Counted from the first letter of the stretch, positions 18,374-26,541 are shown. The stretch is 64,000 nt of DNA from an uncultured Bacteroidales bacterium (GCA_902780235.1 CACZEL010000001.1:62001-126000); one strand, 5' to 3'. Numbers and translations: made by a program. Notes: generated by a model not told the origin, from the sequence alone.

Positions 18374-19317
18374 TGCGCAGATGGCTTAAAATAGCGATAC
18401 CAAGCCTCTTGTTAGCGGGCGGCGCAGTGCTCTGCGCCCTCCGCTGGCAAGCTTGGTTTGGCATGCCCGCCGAACCCAAATGGAACGGCGAAACCATCGA
18501 TTACGTCTTCCAATATCCAACGACCAACGACCAACGACCAATCACCAATGACCAATCAGAATCGACCATTCTGATTTTGGGAGACATCCACAGCCGTCTT
18601 ACCCGTGCTGACTACGACACCTTGGCTGCACGTGTGCCGCAGATTGATGCCGTTGCGCAGATAGGCGATTGGATGGACAGGGGACAGAATTATTACTATC
18701 AGTTACTCGTGCGCGAATGGACCAACAGCGCGCTCAATGGTCTGCCGGTCATTGCTTGTCCGGGAAACCATGAATATACCAAAGGGCTGAACAAACAACT
18801 CTCACCAGTTTGGGAGCATGCTTTTAATCATCCGGATAACGGACCTGTGGGCGTTCCCGGTGCCAGTTATTACCTCGACCTGCCTTCGGTGCGTTTCATC
18901 GTCATTGACACCAACCCGTTGGTGCATATGGTACATCTCACCCGCACCCTCACTTGGTTGGAAGAGGCCCTCAAGACCGCTGACGGTCGTTTTACCGTCG
19001 TGCTGATGCATCATCCGGTGCTGTCCGTCAGCAAAGGTCGCGCGAACGTGCTCGTCTATAGCACTTTCCGTCACGCACTCAGCAAAGCCGATCTCGTGCT
19101 CGCCGGGCATGACCATAGTTACATGCGTCGTACGCCTTTCGTGGTGCTGAACACAGCCGGTAAGACCAAGCCCCAGAAATACCACTACACCCCCGAGGTC
19201 ACCGACACGGTGGCAGTGTATGGAGTCCTTCAATCTTCAATCTCAAATCTTCAATTCAAGGTTTATCGTTTGAACGATAATACCTTGATCGACTCCCTCT
19301 ATGTTAAGCACGACTGA
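18373..19317 (+). CDS. Membrane-anchored calcineurin-like metallophosphoesterase
   Basis: A 314-residue protein with an N-terminal membrane anchor (residues 7-23). The metallophosphoesterase motifs are in order: GDIHS (70-74), GDWMDRG (98-104), GNHEY (131-135), HHP, and AGHDHSYM near 240. All metal ligands of a two-metal centre appear present. The substrate is unknown; the placement suggests an exoplasmic catalytic domain. Two heptamer tracts are in frame: ACCAACG units between anchor and catalytic domain (18507-18562) and CTTCAAT units near the C-terminus (19228-19262). It is coupled to DUF3127 (TGATG) and overlaps recO by 17 bp. Confidence 0.88.
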   Translation: MRRWLKIAIPSLLLAGGAVLCALRWQAWFGMPAEPKWNGETIDYVFQYPTTNDQRPITNDQSESTILILGDIHSRLTRADYDTLAARVPQIDAVAQIGDWMDRGQNYYYQLLVREWTNSALNGLPVIACPGNHEYTKGLNKQLSPVWEHAFNHPDNGPVGVPGASYYLDLPSVRFIVIDTNPLVHMVHLTRTLTWLEEALKTADGRFTVVLMHHPVLSVSKGRANVLVYSTFRHALSKADLVLAGHDHSYMRRTPFVVLNTAGKTKPQKYHYTPEVTDTVAVYGVLQSSISNLQFKVYRLNDNTLIDSLYVKHD

Positions 19318-19873
19318 TGCGATAGTGTTGTCGCTTCAGCCGCACTCGGACAAAGCGCATATGCTGCACGCCTATACACGCGCAGGCGGGCGCGTAAATT
19401 ATATGGTGTATGGCCTCGGTCGCAAACATCCAATTGGGATGTACTCACCGCTATCCCTTGTCCAAATTACAGCAAATCACGATTCGGCAAAGCCGCCTAC
19501 GATCAAAGAGGCTACCCTCCTTTCAACTTTCAACTTTCAACTTTCACCTTATAAAAACGCGATTGCTCTGTTCATCGGCGAAGTGCTTTTTCATGTGCTA
19601 CGTCATCCGATGACGGACGAACGGATGTATGACTTCATCGAGCAAGCCGTGCAGGCATTGGACCAAACGGATGAACCGCAGAATTTTCATTTGCAGTTCT
19701 TGTTAGGTTTCGCCGCCAAGTTGGGTTTTGAGATGGAAGAAGAGATCCCCCTACCCCATACGCGAAAGGAACGTCAAGAGGCACTACAAACCTTGTGCAA
19801 CTATTTCGCTGAACATGTCGAAACATGGCAAAATCCGCGTTCATTAGACGTGTTAATGGAGGTTTTTGACTAA
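19301..19873 (+). CDS. recO: DNA repair protein RecO (short form)
   Basis: RecO helps load RecA at gaps with RecF/RecR. The N-terminal OB-fold begins MLSTTDAIVLSLQPHSDKAHMLHAYTR, and the helical domain includes YKNAIALFIGEVLFHVLR. The C-terminus, RSLDVLMEVFD, matches the end of Bacteroides RecO. At 190 residues it is shorter than the usual ~240: the region between the core helices and the last helix is compressed and there is no Cys zinc site. A CTTTCAA heptamer tract (19519-19552) encodes STFNFQLS in a loop. The gene overlaps the phosphoesterase by 17 bp. Confidence 0.88.
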   Translation: MLSTTDAIVLSLQPHSDKAHMLHAYTRAGGRVNYMVYGLGRKHPIGMYSPLSLVQITANHDSAKPPTIKEATLLSTFNFQLSPYKNAIALFIGEVLFHVLRHPMTDERMYDFIEQAVQALDQTDEPQNFHLQFLLGFAAKLGFEMEEEIPLPHTRKERQEALQTLCNYFAEHVETWQNPRSLDVLMEVFD

Positions 19874-19903
19874 AAAAAGCACTTAAAATCAAAAAAAGTG
19901 CTC
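19871..19903. terminator. AGCACTT/AAGTGCT hairpin after recO
   Basis: A 7-bp stem starts just after the recO stop, with A-rich flanks. It has a T-run only when read on the minus strand, so its action on recO transcripts is uncertain. Confidence 0.4.
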
Positions 19904-19908
19904 GAAAA

Positions 19909-19940
19909 TTTGCGTATTTAAAAAAAATGTTGTAATTTTG
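19909..19940 (+). promoter_or_regulatory. Promoter for rpmH
   Basis: TTTG at 19909-19912, 20 bp spacer, TAATTTTG at 19933-19940; extended box TTTGCGTATTT. The predicted leader to rpmH is about 50 bases. Confidence 0.8.
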
Positions 19941-19998
19941 CACGCTTTTTTGACGTATAAACCCGTTCTCGTGAGAGAACCTAAATATTTATAAGACA

Positions 19999-20157
19999 AT
20001 GAAACGTACATTTCAACCTTCCCAACGCAAGCGTCGTAACAAACACGGCTTCTTGGAGAGAATGACTACCGCTAATGGTCGTCGCGTATTGGCTGCACGC
20101 CGCGCTAAAGGTCGTAAAAAACTGACCGTTGCCGACGAGGGTCGCCACAAGTATTAA
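19999..20157 (+). CDS. rpmH: 50S ribosomal protein L34
   Basis: A 52-residue basic protein with the family signature: [18 protein letters not shown], then [20 protein letters not shown] and a short C-terminal extension [11 protein letters not shown]. It is a structural component of the large ribosomal subunit. It has its own promoter at 19909 and a class A repeat immediately after its stop. In many bacteria rpmH lies near dnaA/rnpA; here its neighbours are recO and rbfA. Confidence 0.97.
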   Translation: MKRTFQPSQRKRRNKHGFLERMTTANGRRVLAARRAKGRKKLTVADEGRHKY

Positions 20158-20159
20158 AA

Positions 20160-20230
20160 AGCCGTTAGCTGTTAGCTGTTAGCCGTTAGCCCAAAAGCTA
20201 AAAGCCAATAGCCAAAAGCTAATAGCCAAA
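20160..20230 (+). repeat. Class A heptamer spacer repeat, copy 4 (longest)
   Basis: GTTAGCT/GTTAGCC heptamers, then AAAAGCTAAAAGCCAATAGCC units, filling the rpmH-rbfA gap. About 71 bp, so roughly two units longer than copies 1-3. Confidence 0.85.
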
Positions 20231-20234
20231 ATTC

Positions 20235-20576
20235 ATGGAGTCAACTAGACAACACAAGATCGCTCGTCTGATTCAGAAAGACATGAGCGACATCCTACTG
20301 CGTTACGCGCGCACGCTACAAGGAACACTCATTTCCGTAAGCGAAGTGCGCGTAACGCCTGATTTGTCTCTTGCGCACATTTATCTCTCTATCTTCCCGC
20401 AAGATAAAGTAGCCCAGACGATGAGTCTCATCAATGAGAACACCCACCGCTTCCGCGGTGAACTGGGCACCTTGGAGCGCCATCAATTGCGTATTATTCC
20501 GGAAATCGTCTTCCATTTGGACGAGACCATCGATCGGATGGAACGGATCGACGAGCTGTTAGCTATTAGCCATTAG
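20235..20576 (+). CDS. rbfA: Ribosome-binding factor A
   Basis: A 113-residue KH-like protein that binds the 30S subunit during late maturation of 16S rRNA. Family features: RLIQKDMSDIL at residues 11-21, VSEVRVTPDLSLAHIYLSIF (38-57), and the C-terminal IPEIVFHLDETIDRMERIDELL. The last residues (LLAISH) and the TAG stop are encoded by the beginning of class A repeat copy 5, so the repeat has set the end of the protein. The gap to the permease start is only repeat sequence. Confidence 0.95.
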   Translation: MESTRQHKIARLIQKDMSDILLRYARTLQGTLISVSEVRVTPDLSLAHIYLSIFPQDKVAQTMSLINENTHRFRGELGTLERHQLRIIPEIVFHLDETIDRMERIDELLAISH

Positions 20577-20606
20577 CTGTTAGCTAAAAGCCAAGAGCTA
20601 ATAGCC
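20555..20606 (+). repeat. Class A heptamer repeat, copy 5, overlapping rbfA stop and permease start
   Basis: GCTGTTAGCTATTAGCCATTAGC then AAAAGCCAAGAGCTAATAGCC. It supplies the stop codon of rbfA (TAG at 20574-20576), and its last CCA-AT unit runs into the ATG of the permease gene at 20608. Confidence 0.85.
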
Positions 20607-20607
20607 A

Positions 20608-21825
20608 ATGTCTGCTTTCGAACCGCATATCGCTTTACGTTACCTTTTTTCCAAGAAAGGACACAATGCCATTAATATCGTTTCCGGTATTAGTGCAGTT
20701 GCTGTTGCGGTCGTGACGGCAGCGATGATCTGTGTGCTCAGCGTCATGAATGGTTTTGGCGCCTTGGTGGAGCATATGTTCTCGGAGTTCGATCCCGTTC
20801 TGCTGGTTGTACCTGCCGAAGGGCAGACCTTGCGCACGGACGTCGAGCCGGTTCTTTCTTTATACGCGCGCGAGGACATCGAGATCTCGCAACAACTGGA
20901 ACAAACAGCCCTTATTCGTTACAAAGATCACCAACTGCCGGCACGCGTCATGGGTGTCGATAGCCTCTTCACGCGCACGGCTCATATCGATTCGATTATC
21001 ACCGACGGTTTCTATTCCGTTTGGGATGGTGCCTTCGATCGGGCGGTCTTAGGTCGCGGTTTGGCGGCGCAGTTAGGGATGAACGCACATTTCACGGGTG
21101 CGCTGCATCTGTATGCACCCGAACGCACAGGACGTATCAACATGCTTCGTCCGGATAAATCGCTTCGGCACGAGTATGCCTTCATCGCCGGAACGTTTGC
21201 CGTCAACCAGATCGAGTACGACGATCAACTGATGCTCGTCTCCCTCCCTCTCGCCCAACGCCTCTTCGGCTACGACGAGTTTACAGCAAGTGCATTGCGG
21301 ATTCGACCTCTCAAACTATCAAACCTTCAAACCCTCAAACATCAAATAGCCAAAGACCTTGGAGAGGGCTTTCGGGTTTTGGATCGTTATGAGCAGCAGT
21401 CCGATTTTTTCCGCATCCTGCGTATTGAGAAATGGCTCACGGTCTTGCTACTGGTCTTCATCCTCATCGTGGCGAGCTTCAATATCATTGGTTCGCTGAG
21501 CATGCTCATCATCGACAAACGCGAAGACATCCGCATCCTCTCGCATATGGGCGCCGATGAACGGATGATTCGCCGGATCTTCTTACTCGAAGGTTGGTTC
21601 ATCTCTTCGCTCGGTACACTGTCGGGTTTGATCATCGGTGTACTGATCTGCCTTGGGCAGCAACATTACGGCTGGCTGAAGTTAGGCTCAGGTGCGGAAT
21701 ATGTCATCTCCGCGTACCCGGTACAGGTACAGGCGACCGACATCGTGCTTGTGGGCATCATCGTGCTCCTGCTCGGTTTCGTTGCCGCATGGTACCCGAC
21801 GAGAAAGTTGAAAATTGAAAAATGA
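20608..21825 (+). CDS. FtsX/LolC-LolE type ABC transporter permease
   Basis: A 405-residue inner-membrane permease. The first membrane helix is at residues ~23-45 (VSGISAVAVAVVTAAMICVLSVM), followed by a large periplasmic domain (~46-270) and an FtsX domain with three helices (~275-400) that includes IDKREDIRILSHMGADERMIRRIFLLEG. The coupling segment and layout match lipoprotein-releasing (LolC/E) permeases; no ATPase gene lies beside it. A CAAACCYT octamer tract (21308-21352) encodes a linker in the periplasmic domain, and the last residues (KLKIEK) come from a GAAAATT tract. The end overlaps an in-frame ATG of the next gene's upstream extension. Confidence 0.88.
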   Translation: MSAFEPHIALRYLFSKKGHNAINIVSGISAVAVAVVTAAMICVLSVMNGFGALVEHMFSEFDPVLLVVPAEGQTLRTDVEPVLSLYAREDIEISQQLEQTALIRYKDHQLPARVMGVDSLFTRTAHIDSIITDGFYSVWDGAFDRAVLGRGLAAQLGMNAHFTGALHLYAPERTGRINMLRPDKSLRHEYAFIAGTFAVNQIEYDDQLMLVSLPLAQRLFGYDEFTASALRIRPLKLSNLQTLKHQIAKDLGEGFRVLDRYEQQSDFFRILRIEKWLTVLLLVFILIVASFNIIGSLSMLIIDKREDIRILSHMGADERMIRRIFLLEGWFISSLGTLSGLIIGVLICLGQQHYGWLKLGSGAEYVISAYPVQVQATDIVLVGIIVLLLGFVAAWYPTRKLKIEK

Positions 21826-21900
21826 AAGGTGAAAGGACATTTAAGATGAAAGGTGAAAGAATTATGAAAAAAATATTCATTATTCATTATTCATTATTCA
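21804..21900 (+). repeat. Heptamer tracts across the permease end and lipoprotein signal peptide
   Basis: GAAAATT/GAAAGGT heptamers span the permease stop. ATTCATT heptamers (21878-21900) encode IHYSLF within the next gene's signal peptide. Two different repeat families abut within 100 bp. Confidence 0.75.
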
Positions 21901-22421
21901 TTGTCATAGCGCTTAGCGCTATCTCCTGCAAGCGCACGACGCCAACGCCGAGGCAGACCTATCCTGCTACCTACACTACGGCCTACGAGCAGATCTTCGG
22001 GCATTGTTACGACTCCTTGCCCGACTTGGCTGTGGTAGGACTTGACCTCTATTCCGAAGGCGTGGACTTGGATGCCGACTCGGTCATACGCGGAACGGGT
22101 TATAACCTCTATTTCTCGGACATCTTCGTGCCCGATTCCCTGCTCGAAGAAGGCGAGTATAAATCTCTTCCCGCTAACCCTTCATCCGTTCAGCCCTTCA
22201 CCTTTATCACGGGCAAAGACTTCGAAGGGATGCCTTATGGCATGTATCTCCTGACCATTGAGCAGGACAAAGTGACGCATATTCAAGTACTGGACTCGGG
22301 TTCGTTCGTCTATCGCGACAACAGCCTGCAGTTCACCCTCTATTATACCAATTCAGAAGGCAACCCGACGACCTACACCTGTTCCTATTCCGGCGCACTG
22401 ATCCCATGGCTAAAGCGATAA
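21864..22421 (+). CDS. Predicted lipoprotein, unknown function
   Basis: A 185-residue protein with a lipoprotein signal ([22 protein letters not shown]), lipidated Cys at about residue 22. The mature part begins with a Thr/Pro linker and contains [26 protein letters not shown]. It is beta-rich and of no recognised family. An in-frame ATG at 21822 would add 14 residues (MKGERTFKMKGERI) from repeat sequence; the signal peptide favours 21864. Part of the signal peptide is encoded by an ATTCATT repeat. The 3' end overlaps xerD by 16 bp. Confidence 0.75.
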   Translation: MKKIFIIHYSLFIVIALSAISCKRTTPTPRQTYPATYTTAYEQIFGHCYDSLPDLAVVGLDLYSEGVDLDADSVIRGTGYNLYFSDIFVPDSLLEEGEYKSLPANPSSVQPFTFITGKDFEGMPYGMYLLTIEQDKVTHIQVLDSGSFVYRDNSLQFTLYYTNSEGNPTTYTCSYSGALIPWLKR

Positions 22422-23317
22422 AAAATCCGGAGAGTCTCCTGCGCGAGTACCATACCTGGTTGCGTCTGGAGCGAGGCTACTCGCCGAACACCATCGAGGG
22501 CTACGAGATGGATCTGGATAAACTGCGCGAGTACTGCACCGAGCAGGGTATCGATCCGGTGCACATGGATTTTGATGCCTTGCAGAACTGCATCTACGCG
22601 CTCTGCAAGGACATGCAATCCGAAGCTTCGCAGGCACGCCTGTTGGCTGGTATCCATTCCTGGTTTCGCTTTCTGCTTTACAAAGACTATATTGAGCAAG
22701 ATCCCTCCGAACTGCTCGAAGGTCCCAAGAAATCCAAACACTTGCCTACCGTTCTGACGCTCGATGAGATCAATCGGATGATGGCCGCTATTGACCTCAG
22801 TACGAACGAGGGGCATCGCAACCGCGCGATGATGGAGATGCTCTACGGCAGCGGGCTGCGTGTAAGTGAGTTGGTGAACCTGCAACTCAGCCGGATCTAT
22901 CTCAACGAACATTACATGCTCATCGAAGGTAAGGGTTCCAAGCAACGCCTTGTGCCCCTTTCGCCGGTAGCGGAAGAGTGGTTCGGCTATTGGATGAACG
23001 AGCGTGCCTCATGGCCGGTCAAACCCGAAGCAAAAGATTTTGCGTTCGTGAATCGGTACGGTCGTCCCATGACACGGGCGATGGTCTTCACCATCGTGCG
23101 CCGCTTATGCGAGGAAGCAGGCATCACCAAGACCGTCTCGCCGCATACCTTGCGTCACTCTTTCGCGACCCATCTCCTGCAGAACGGCGCCGACCTGCGT
23201 GTCATCCAACAACTGCTCGGTCACGAAGATCTTGCCACCACGGAGATCTACACCCATTTGAATGTCCAAGACCTCCGTCAAGCCATCCTGAATTGCCATC
23301 CTGCCAACCGCTCGTAA
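22406..23317 (+). CDS. xerD: Tyrosine site-specific recombinase XerD/XerC
   Basis: A 303-residue recombinase. The N-terminal SAM-like DNA-binding domain covers residues ~8-100 and the catalytic domain ~115-295. The catalytic set is complete: R152 (GSGLRVSEL), a Lys in GKGSK (176/179), H247 and R250 (PHTLRHSF), H273 (LLGHEDL) and Y282 (IYTHL). The length and the absence of an attached integrase arm domain fit the chromosome-dimer-resolution Xer proteins. The chromosomal operon (rbfA - permease - lipoprotein - xerD) supports a housekeeping role. The XerC/XerD distinction cannot be made firmly by eye. Confidence 0.93.
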   Translation: MAKAIKNPESLLREYHTWLRLERGYSPNTIEGYEMDLDKLREYCTEQGIDPVHMDFDALQNCIYALCKDMQSEASQARLLAGIHSWFRFLLYKDYIEQDPSELLEGPKKSKHLPTVLTLDEINRMMAAIDLSTNEGHRNRAMMEMLYGSGLRVSELVNLQLSRIYLNEHYMLIEGKGSKQRLVPLSPVAEEWFGYWMNERASWPVKPEAKDFAFVNRYGRPMTRAMVFTIVRRLCEEAGITKTVSPHTLRHSFATHLLQNGADLRVIQQLLGHEDLATTEIYTHLNVQDLRQAILNCHPANRS

Positions 23318-23332
23318 TAACGAAAACACCTA

Positions 23333-25777
23333 ATGACGAGATATCGGAAAATACTAACCTTTGTACTTTGTACTTTGTCTCTTTGTACTTTTCGTTGCTT
23401 CGCAACGGAGACCATCGTCGTCGGCGAGATCGTCAACGAGACGACAGGCGAGGCGATTCCGAATGTCAATATCCATTTTCGCGGAACGAAGATAGGCACG
23501 ACCTCCGATGAGAACGGTTCGTATGCCTTGCGCGTGGACATGACCGCCAAGTGTCAACTCGTCTTCTCTGCCGTGGGCTATTACCCGGAACGCTTTGATA
23601 TTGAACCCGGTACGATGGCGGGCTTGCAGGTAGCCATGCGGGAACGGGTAGCGACACTGACCGAGGTGGTCGTGGCACCGAATGAGAACCCTGCCCTTGA
23701 ACTCTTGCGACAGGTACGGGCACATCGTCCGGACAATGATCGCACCCTTCACCCGGAACTCAGTTCAGCCCTTCAACGCGAGCAGACGCTCTATGTCTCG
23801 CATATCCAGAAGCGGCAGTTACGCCGTGCCCTCTGGCGCAGCCTGCAAAGCGGCATGATCGCGCAGGACGACTCAACCTATATCTTACCGCTCTACCGCG
23901 AGACGCAGACTTTTCGCTTTGCCGGAACGGACGTAACGCCAGCCAATGACCGGCAGACGCAAGCCCTCATCCTCAGCGAGACCGACTACTCTTCACTTCT
24001 CGGCGGCGAAGGAAACCTCAATTTCTACGCCAACTCGGTCTCCCTCATGGGTCACGCCTTCCTCTCGCCTTTAGCCTCCGGCGGCAACTTGTATTACCGG
24101 TACTATCTTTCAGACGAAGTCGGTCTTTCAGAGAACGAAAGTGAACGGTCTTATAGTGAAACGGTCTTACAGCAAAGCGGTCTCGTACGGATTCACTTCC
24201 GAACAAGAAACCCGTTCTACGCGACTTTCAACGGCGAGATGGTGATTGATACCACGACTTTTGCCGTGCGCTCTATCTCGGCGTATGTACCGGCAGAGGT
24301 GGCGGTCAACTACGTCAATAATATCCATATCACGCAGACTCTCGCGCCGGATGGTTCTATCGCCGATGAGCATATTTCTGCCCTACTCGATTTCACCATC
24401 AAGACCGCCAAAGCCGGTACGGTCTTCCCGACGCTCCTCTTAACGACCTCGCTGAAGAATCCGAATGCGGCGGCTCCTCGACATCTCGACATCTCGACAT
24501 CTCGAGATCTCGACCCCAAACCAACGGCCGCAGACTCTGCCTTCACGGCGCTCGACAGCCTGCCGCTCATCAAAACCGCCAAATGGATCGCGACGATCGC
24601 GACCACGGGCTATATTCCTACCGGCACGTTTCTCGATATCGGGCATGTGGAAGAGATCCTGCAGGTCAATCACCATGAAGGCGTGCATGTCGGTTTGCCG
24701 TTCCGCACGAATGCCAAGATGTCGAAGATAGTGAGCCTCGAAGCCTCCGTCGGGTATGGTATCAAAGACCGCAGCCCGAAGGGCATGGGGCGTATCTCCA
24801 TCGACCTGCCTACTCCGCGCAAACATATCATGCAGTTCGAGTACAACGATCATTATGTTTGGTCGGAGGTCGATGATTTCGACCGGCTCTTACGAGAGAA
24901 CTCGATGGGTTGGGGCAACTTCGACTTCACGGCTTATGCTTTCGAGGCCCTGCATCGCGATAAGTACTGCGTCAACACAGCCATGCGTCAGCGGCAGATT
25001 CAGTACCATTGGTTCGCCGATTGGTCCAAGAACGTCGAGACCCATACCTATATCCGTGCCGGCTGGAACGGCCAACAGCTAAAAGCTAATAGCCAACAGC
25101 CATACTCCTACCAATCGCTTTCCGCGATCGTACGTCTCAGTTGGGGCGAGCGCAAGTACGACGGTTATTTCATGCGCCGATATGCCTATTCCTCCAAATA
25201 TCCCGTCCTCTATGCCGGCTTCGAAACCGGGCATTGGACTAACAGCCAAAAGCTAAAAGCTAACGGCCACTTATTCGCGCACGTGCGAATAATGCTCACG
25301 CAACACGCCAACTTAGGTATGGGCGGAACGCTCACGTATGCTTTGCAGGCAGGAGCGATTTTCGGTCGCGTGCCGAGTACCCTACTCTGGCAGGCAAATG
25401 CCAACCAAGGCTATGCCTATGACCCGTACCGCTTTACGCTGCTGCATGGCAATCAACTGTTAGCAGATAAGTACGTCGCCCTTCATACAGAATGGAACGG
25501 AATGGGTATCCTCTTCAACCTCATCCCGGGCATCCGCTGGCTCCATCTCCGCGAACTCGTCGAAGCCAAGATCGTTTATGGCTACTTGTCAGCTAACAGC
25601 CAACAGCCAACAGCCAACAGCCAATTCTATTCCGAAATCGGCATAGGCCTCGGCAACATTCTCCGCGTCTGTGACCTCTATTCCGTCTGGGGCTTTATGC
25701 CAAATGATCAAATGGTAAATGACAAAATGGTAAATGTCATGTGGGGCATGCGTTTTCGCATTCATTTAGGCCTCTAA
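23333..25777 (+). CDS. CarboxypepD_reg-DUF5686 outer-membrane protein
   Basis: An 814-residue protein with a signal peptide in its first ~24 residues. A carboxypeptidase-regulatory-like domain follows at residues ~27-110 (VGEIVNETTGEAIPNVNIHFRGT...DENGSYAL). The rest is DUF5686, beginning NPALELLRQVRAHRPDND, and is predicted to end in an outer-membrane beta-barrel. The family is widespread in Bacteroidota; its function is unknown. Micro-repeats are unusually frequent: CTTTGTA heptamers in the signal peptide, TCTCGACA octamers near residue 382, class A units near residues 583, 635 and 753, and TGGTAAATGA units near the C-terminus. All keep the frame and fall in predicted loops. Confidence 0.88.
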   Translation: MTRYRKILTFVLCTLSLCTFRCFATETIVVGEIVNETTGEAIPNVNIHFRGTKIGTTSDENGSYALRVDMTAKCQLVFSAVGYYPERFDIEPGTMAGLQVAMRERVATLTEVVVAPNENPALELLRQVRAHRPDNDRTLHPELSSALQREQTLYVSHIQKRQLRRALWRSLQSGMIAQDDSTYILPLYRETQTFRFAGTDVTPANDRQTQALILSETDYSSLLGGEGNLNFYANSVSLMGHAFLSPLASGGNLYYRYYLSDEVGLSENESERSYSETVLQQSGLVRIHFRTRNPFYATFNGEMVIDTTTFAVRSISAYVPAEVAVNYVNNIHITQTLAPDGSIADEHISALLDFTIKTAKAGTVFPTLLLTTSLKNPNAAAPRHLDISTSRDLDPKPTAADSAFTALDSLPLIKTAKWIATIATTGYIPTGTFLDIGHVEEILQVNHHEGVHVGLPFRTNAKMSKIVSLEASVGYGIKDRSPKGMGRISIDLPTPRKHIMQFEYNDHYVWSEVDDFDRLLRENSMGWGNFDFTAYAFEALHRDKYCVNTAMRQRQIQYHWFADWSKNVETHTYIRAGWNGQQLKANSQQPYSYQSLSAIVRLSWGERKYDGYFMRRYAYSSKYPVLYAGFETGHWTNSQKLKANGHLFAHVRIMLTQHANLGMGGTLTYALQAGAIFGRVPSTLLWQANANQGYAYDPYRFTLLHGNQLLADKYVALHTEWNGMGILFNLIPGIRWLHLRELVEAKIVYGYLSANSQQPTANSQFYSEIGIGLGNILRVCDLYSVWGFMPNDQMVNDKMVNVMWGMRFRIHLGL
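23355..23392 (+). repeat. CTTTGTA heptamer tract inside a signal peptide
   Basis: Four degenerate CTTTGTA units encode the hydrophobic FVLCTLSLCTF core of the DUF5686 signal peptide. Confidence 0.75.
24474..24520 (+). repeat. TCTCGACA octamer tract in the DUF5686 gene
   Basis: Four units of CGACATCT/CGAGATCT in frame, encoding HLDISTSRDLD in a linker. A related CGAGATCTCGAGGTCTCGA tract lies just outside the gene at 25809-25850. Confidence 0.8.
25074..25106 (+). repeat. Class A repeat inside the DUF5686 coding sequence (first of three)
   Basis: GCCAACAGCTAAAAGCTAATAGCCAACAGCC encodes QQLKANSQQP in frame. Two more class A tracts follow at 25236-25267 (SQKLKANG) and 25586-25623 (ANSQQPTANSQ). 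They are the same units that elsewhere form intergenic spacers. Confidence 0.85.
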
Positions 25778-25864
25778 CGGCACGATTTTTGTAGATAATA
25801 ATTGAATCACATCGAGATCTCGAGGTCTCGAAATATCGAAATAACGAAAAAAAATTATAGCTCT

Positions 25865-26140
25865 ATGGCACAGAAAAAATTAACTCGCAGCAACAACAAA
25901 ATGTTAGCTGGCGTATGCGGCGGAATCGCTGAGTATTATGATTTGGATCCCACGCTGGTACGCGTATGCTATGCAGCATTATCGATCTTTACGACCGGCT
26001 TCCCGGGTTTGCTCTTGTATCTGATTTTGGTATTGATCATGCCGGCAGCTCCGCAAGAAGGCTCTGCATCCAACACGCAGACTTCCCGCAAGCCCGAACC
26101 CGAAGATGTCGAGTTCACCAACGTAAAAAAAGAGGATTAA
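25865..26140 (+). CDS. PspC domain protein
   Basis: A 91-residue membrane protein. The PspC domain covers residues ~4-62: LTRSNNKMLAGVCGGIAEYYDLDPTLVRV, then one membrane helix pair (LSIFTTGFPGLLLYLILVLIMPA). A polar tail follows (SNTQTSRKPEPEDVEF). PspC domains occur in phage-shock-type envelope stress systems; stand-alone versions are common in Bacteroidota. The start at the ATG giving MAQKKLTRS fits the family; the frame opens at 25802, but that stretch is repeat sequence. A bidirectional terminator overlaps the stop. Confidence 0.92.
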   Translation: MAQKKLTRSNNKMLAGVCGGIAEYYDLDPTLVRVCYAALSIFTTGFPGLLLYLILVLIMPAAPQEGSASNTQTSRKPEPEDVEFTNVKKED

Positions 26141-26161
26141 CCAAAAATCCTCTTTTTTTTG
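26125..26161. terminator. Bidirectional rho-independent terminator
   Basis: Stem AAAGAGGATT/AATCCTCTTT with a 7-base loop, followed by a T-run on the plus strand and mirrored on the minus strand. It separates pspC from the convergent DUF2442 gene. Confidence 0.9.
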
Positions 26162-26179
26162 TGCGTTTACTGTTGGTCT

Positions 26180-26446
26180 TCAAGCATCGTGGTTATATTG
26201 AGCATAGTTGCCCAAAATCTGCTCAATGTGAATTACCTCCGGACATTCGTCCCATGTAAAACCACCACCCATCAAGTACCAGTTCTTACGCTTACGTACC
26301 GGCACTTTCTTTATAGACGGGAACGCCGAAATGGGCATTGTTATCTGCCTACCATCTTTCAGCACTACTTGGAACTTTCCTCTCGCCGGAAACACCAACT
26401 TGCTAATCGTGGGCTTAATATCCCAATATCCTTCTACCTGTGCCAT
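26180..26446 (-). CDS. DUF2442 family protein
   Basis: An 88-residue protein with the DUF2442 pattern: a Leu/Phe-rich strand (ISKLVFPARGKFQVVLKDGRQITMPISAFPSI), then NWYLMGGGFTWDECPEVIHIEQIL at the end. DUF2442 proteins are small and usually pair with a DUF4160 protein in what looks like a toxin-antitoxin arrangement. Here the partner is not intact: only a 21-codon ORF lies just upstream. A good promoter (26542-26573) drives the pair. Function unknown. Confidence 0.7.
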   Translation of the reverse strand: MAQVEGYWDIKPTISKLVFPARGKFQVVLKDGRQITMPISAFPSIKKVPVRKRKNWYLMGGGFTWDECPEVIHIEQILGNYAQYNHDA

Positions 26447-26447
26447 A

Positions 26448-26513
26448 TTATCTTCCGAAAAACAAGAACGTCCACACGATCTTTGCCGTCATGTATAATA
26501 GTACTTTAGGCAT
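26448..26513 (-). CDS. 21-residue upstream ORF, possible DUF4160 remnant
   Basis: Begins MPKVLLYM and stops one base before the DUF2442 start codon (TAA-T-ATG). DUF4160 proteins also begin MPxV and precede DUF2442 genes, but this ORF lacks the conserved HxHV region and is much too short. It may be a decayed partner, a coupling leader peptide, or chance. Confidence 0.3.
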   Translation of the reverse strand: MPKVLLYMTAKIVWTFLFFGR

Positions 26514-26541
26514 ATGCTTCCTTTCTTTCAATTTTGCGATG

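Noticed and set aside
20160..20230. Possible CRISPR-like array
   Set aside because: Units are 7 bp, degenerate and without unique spacers, and no cas genes are nearby. VapD resembles Cas2 in fold but sits in a toxin-antitoxin pair.
22406..23317. xerD as an integrase marking a mobile island
   Set aside because: It sits in a housekeeping gene run (rbfA, permease), has no attachment-site repeats nearby, and has the short Xer architecture.
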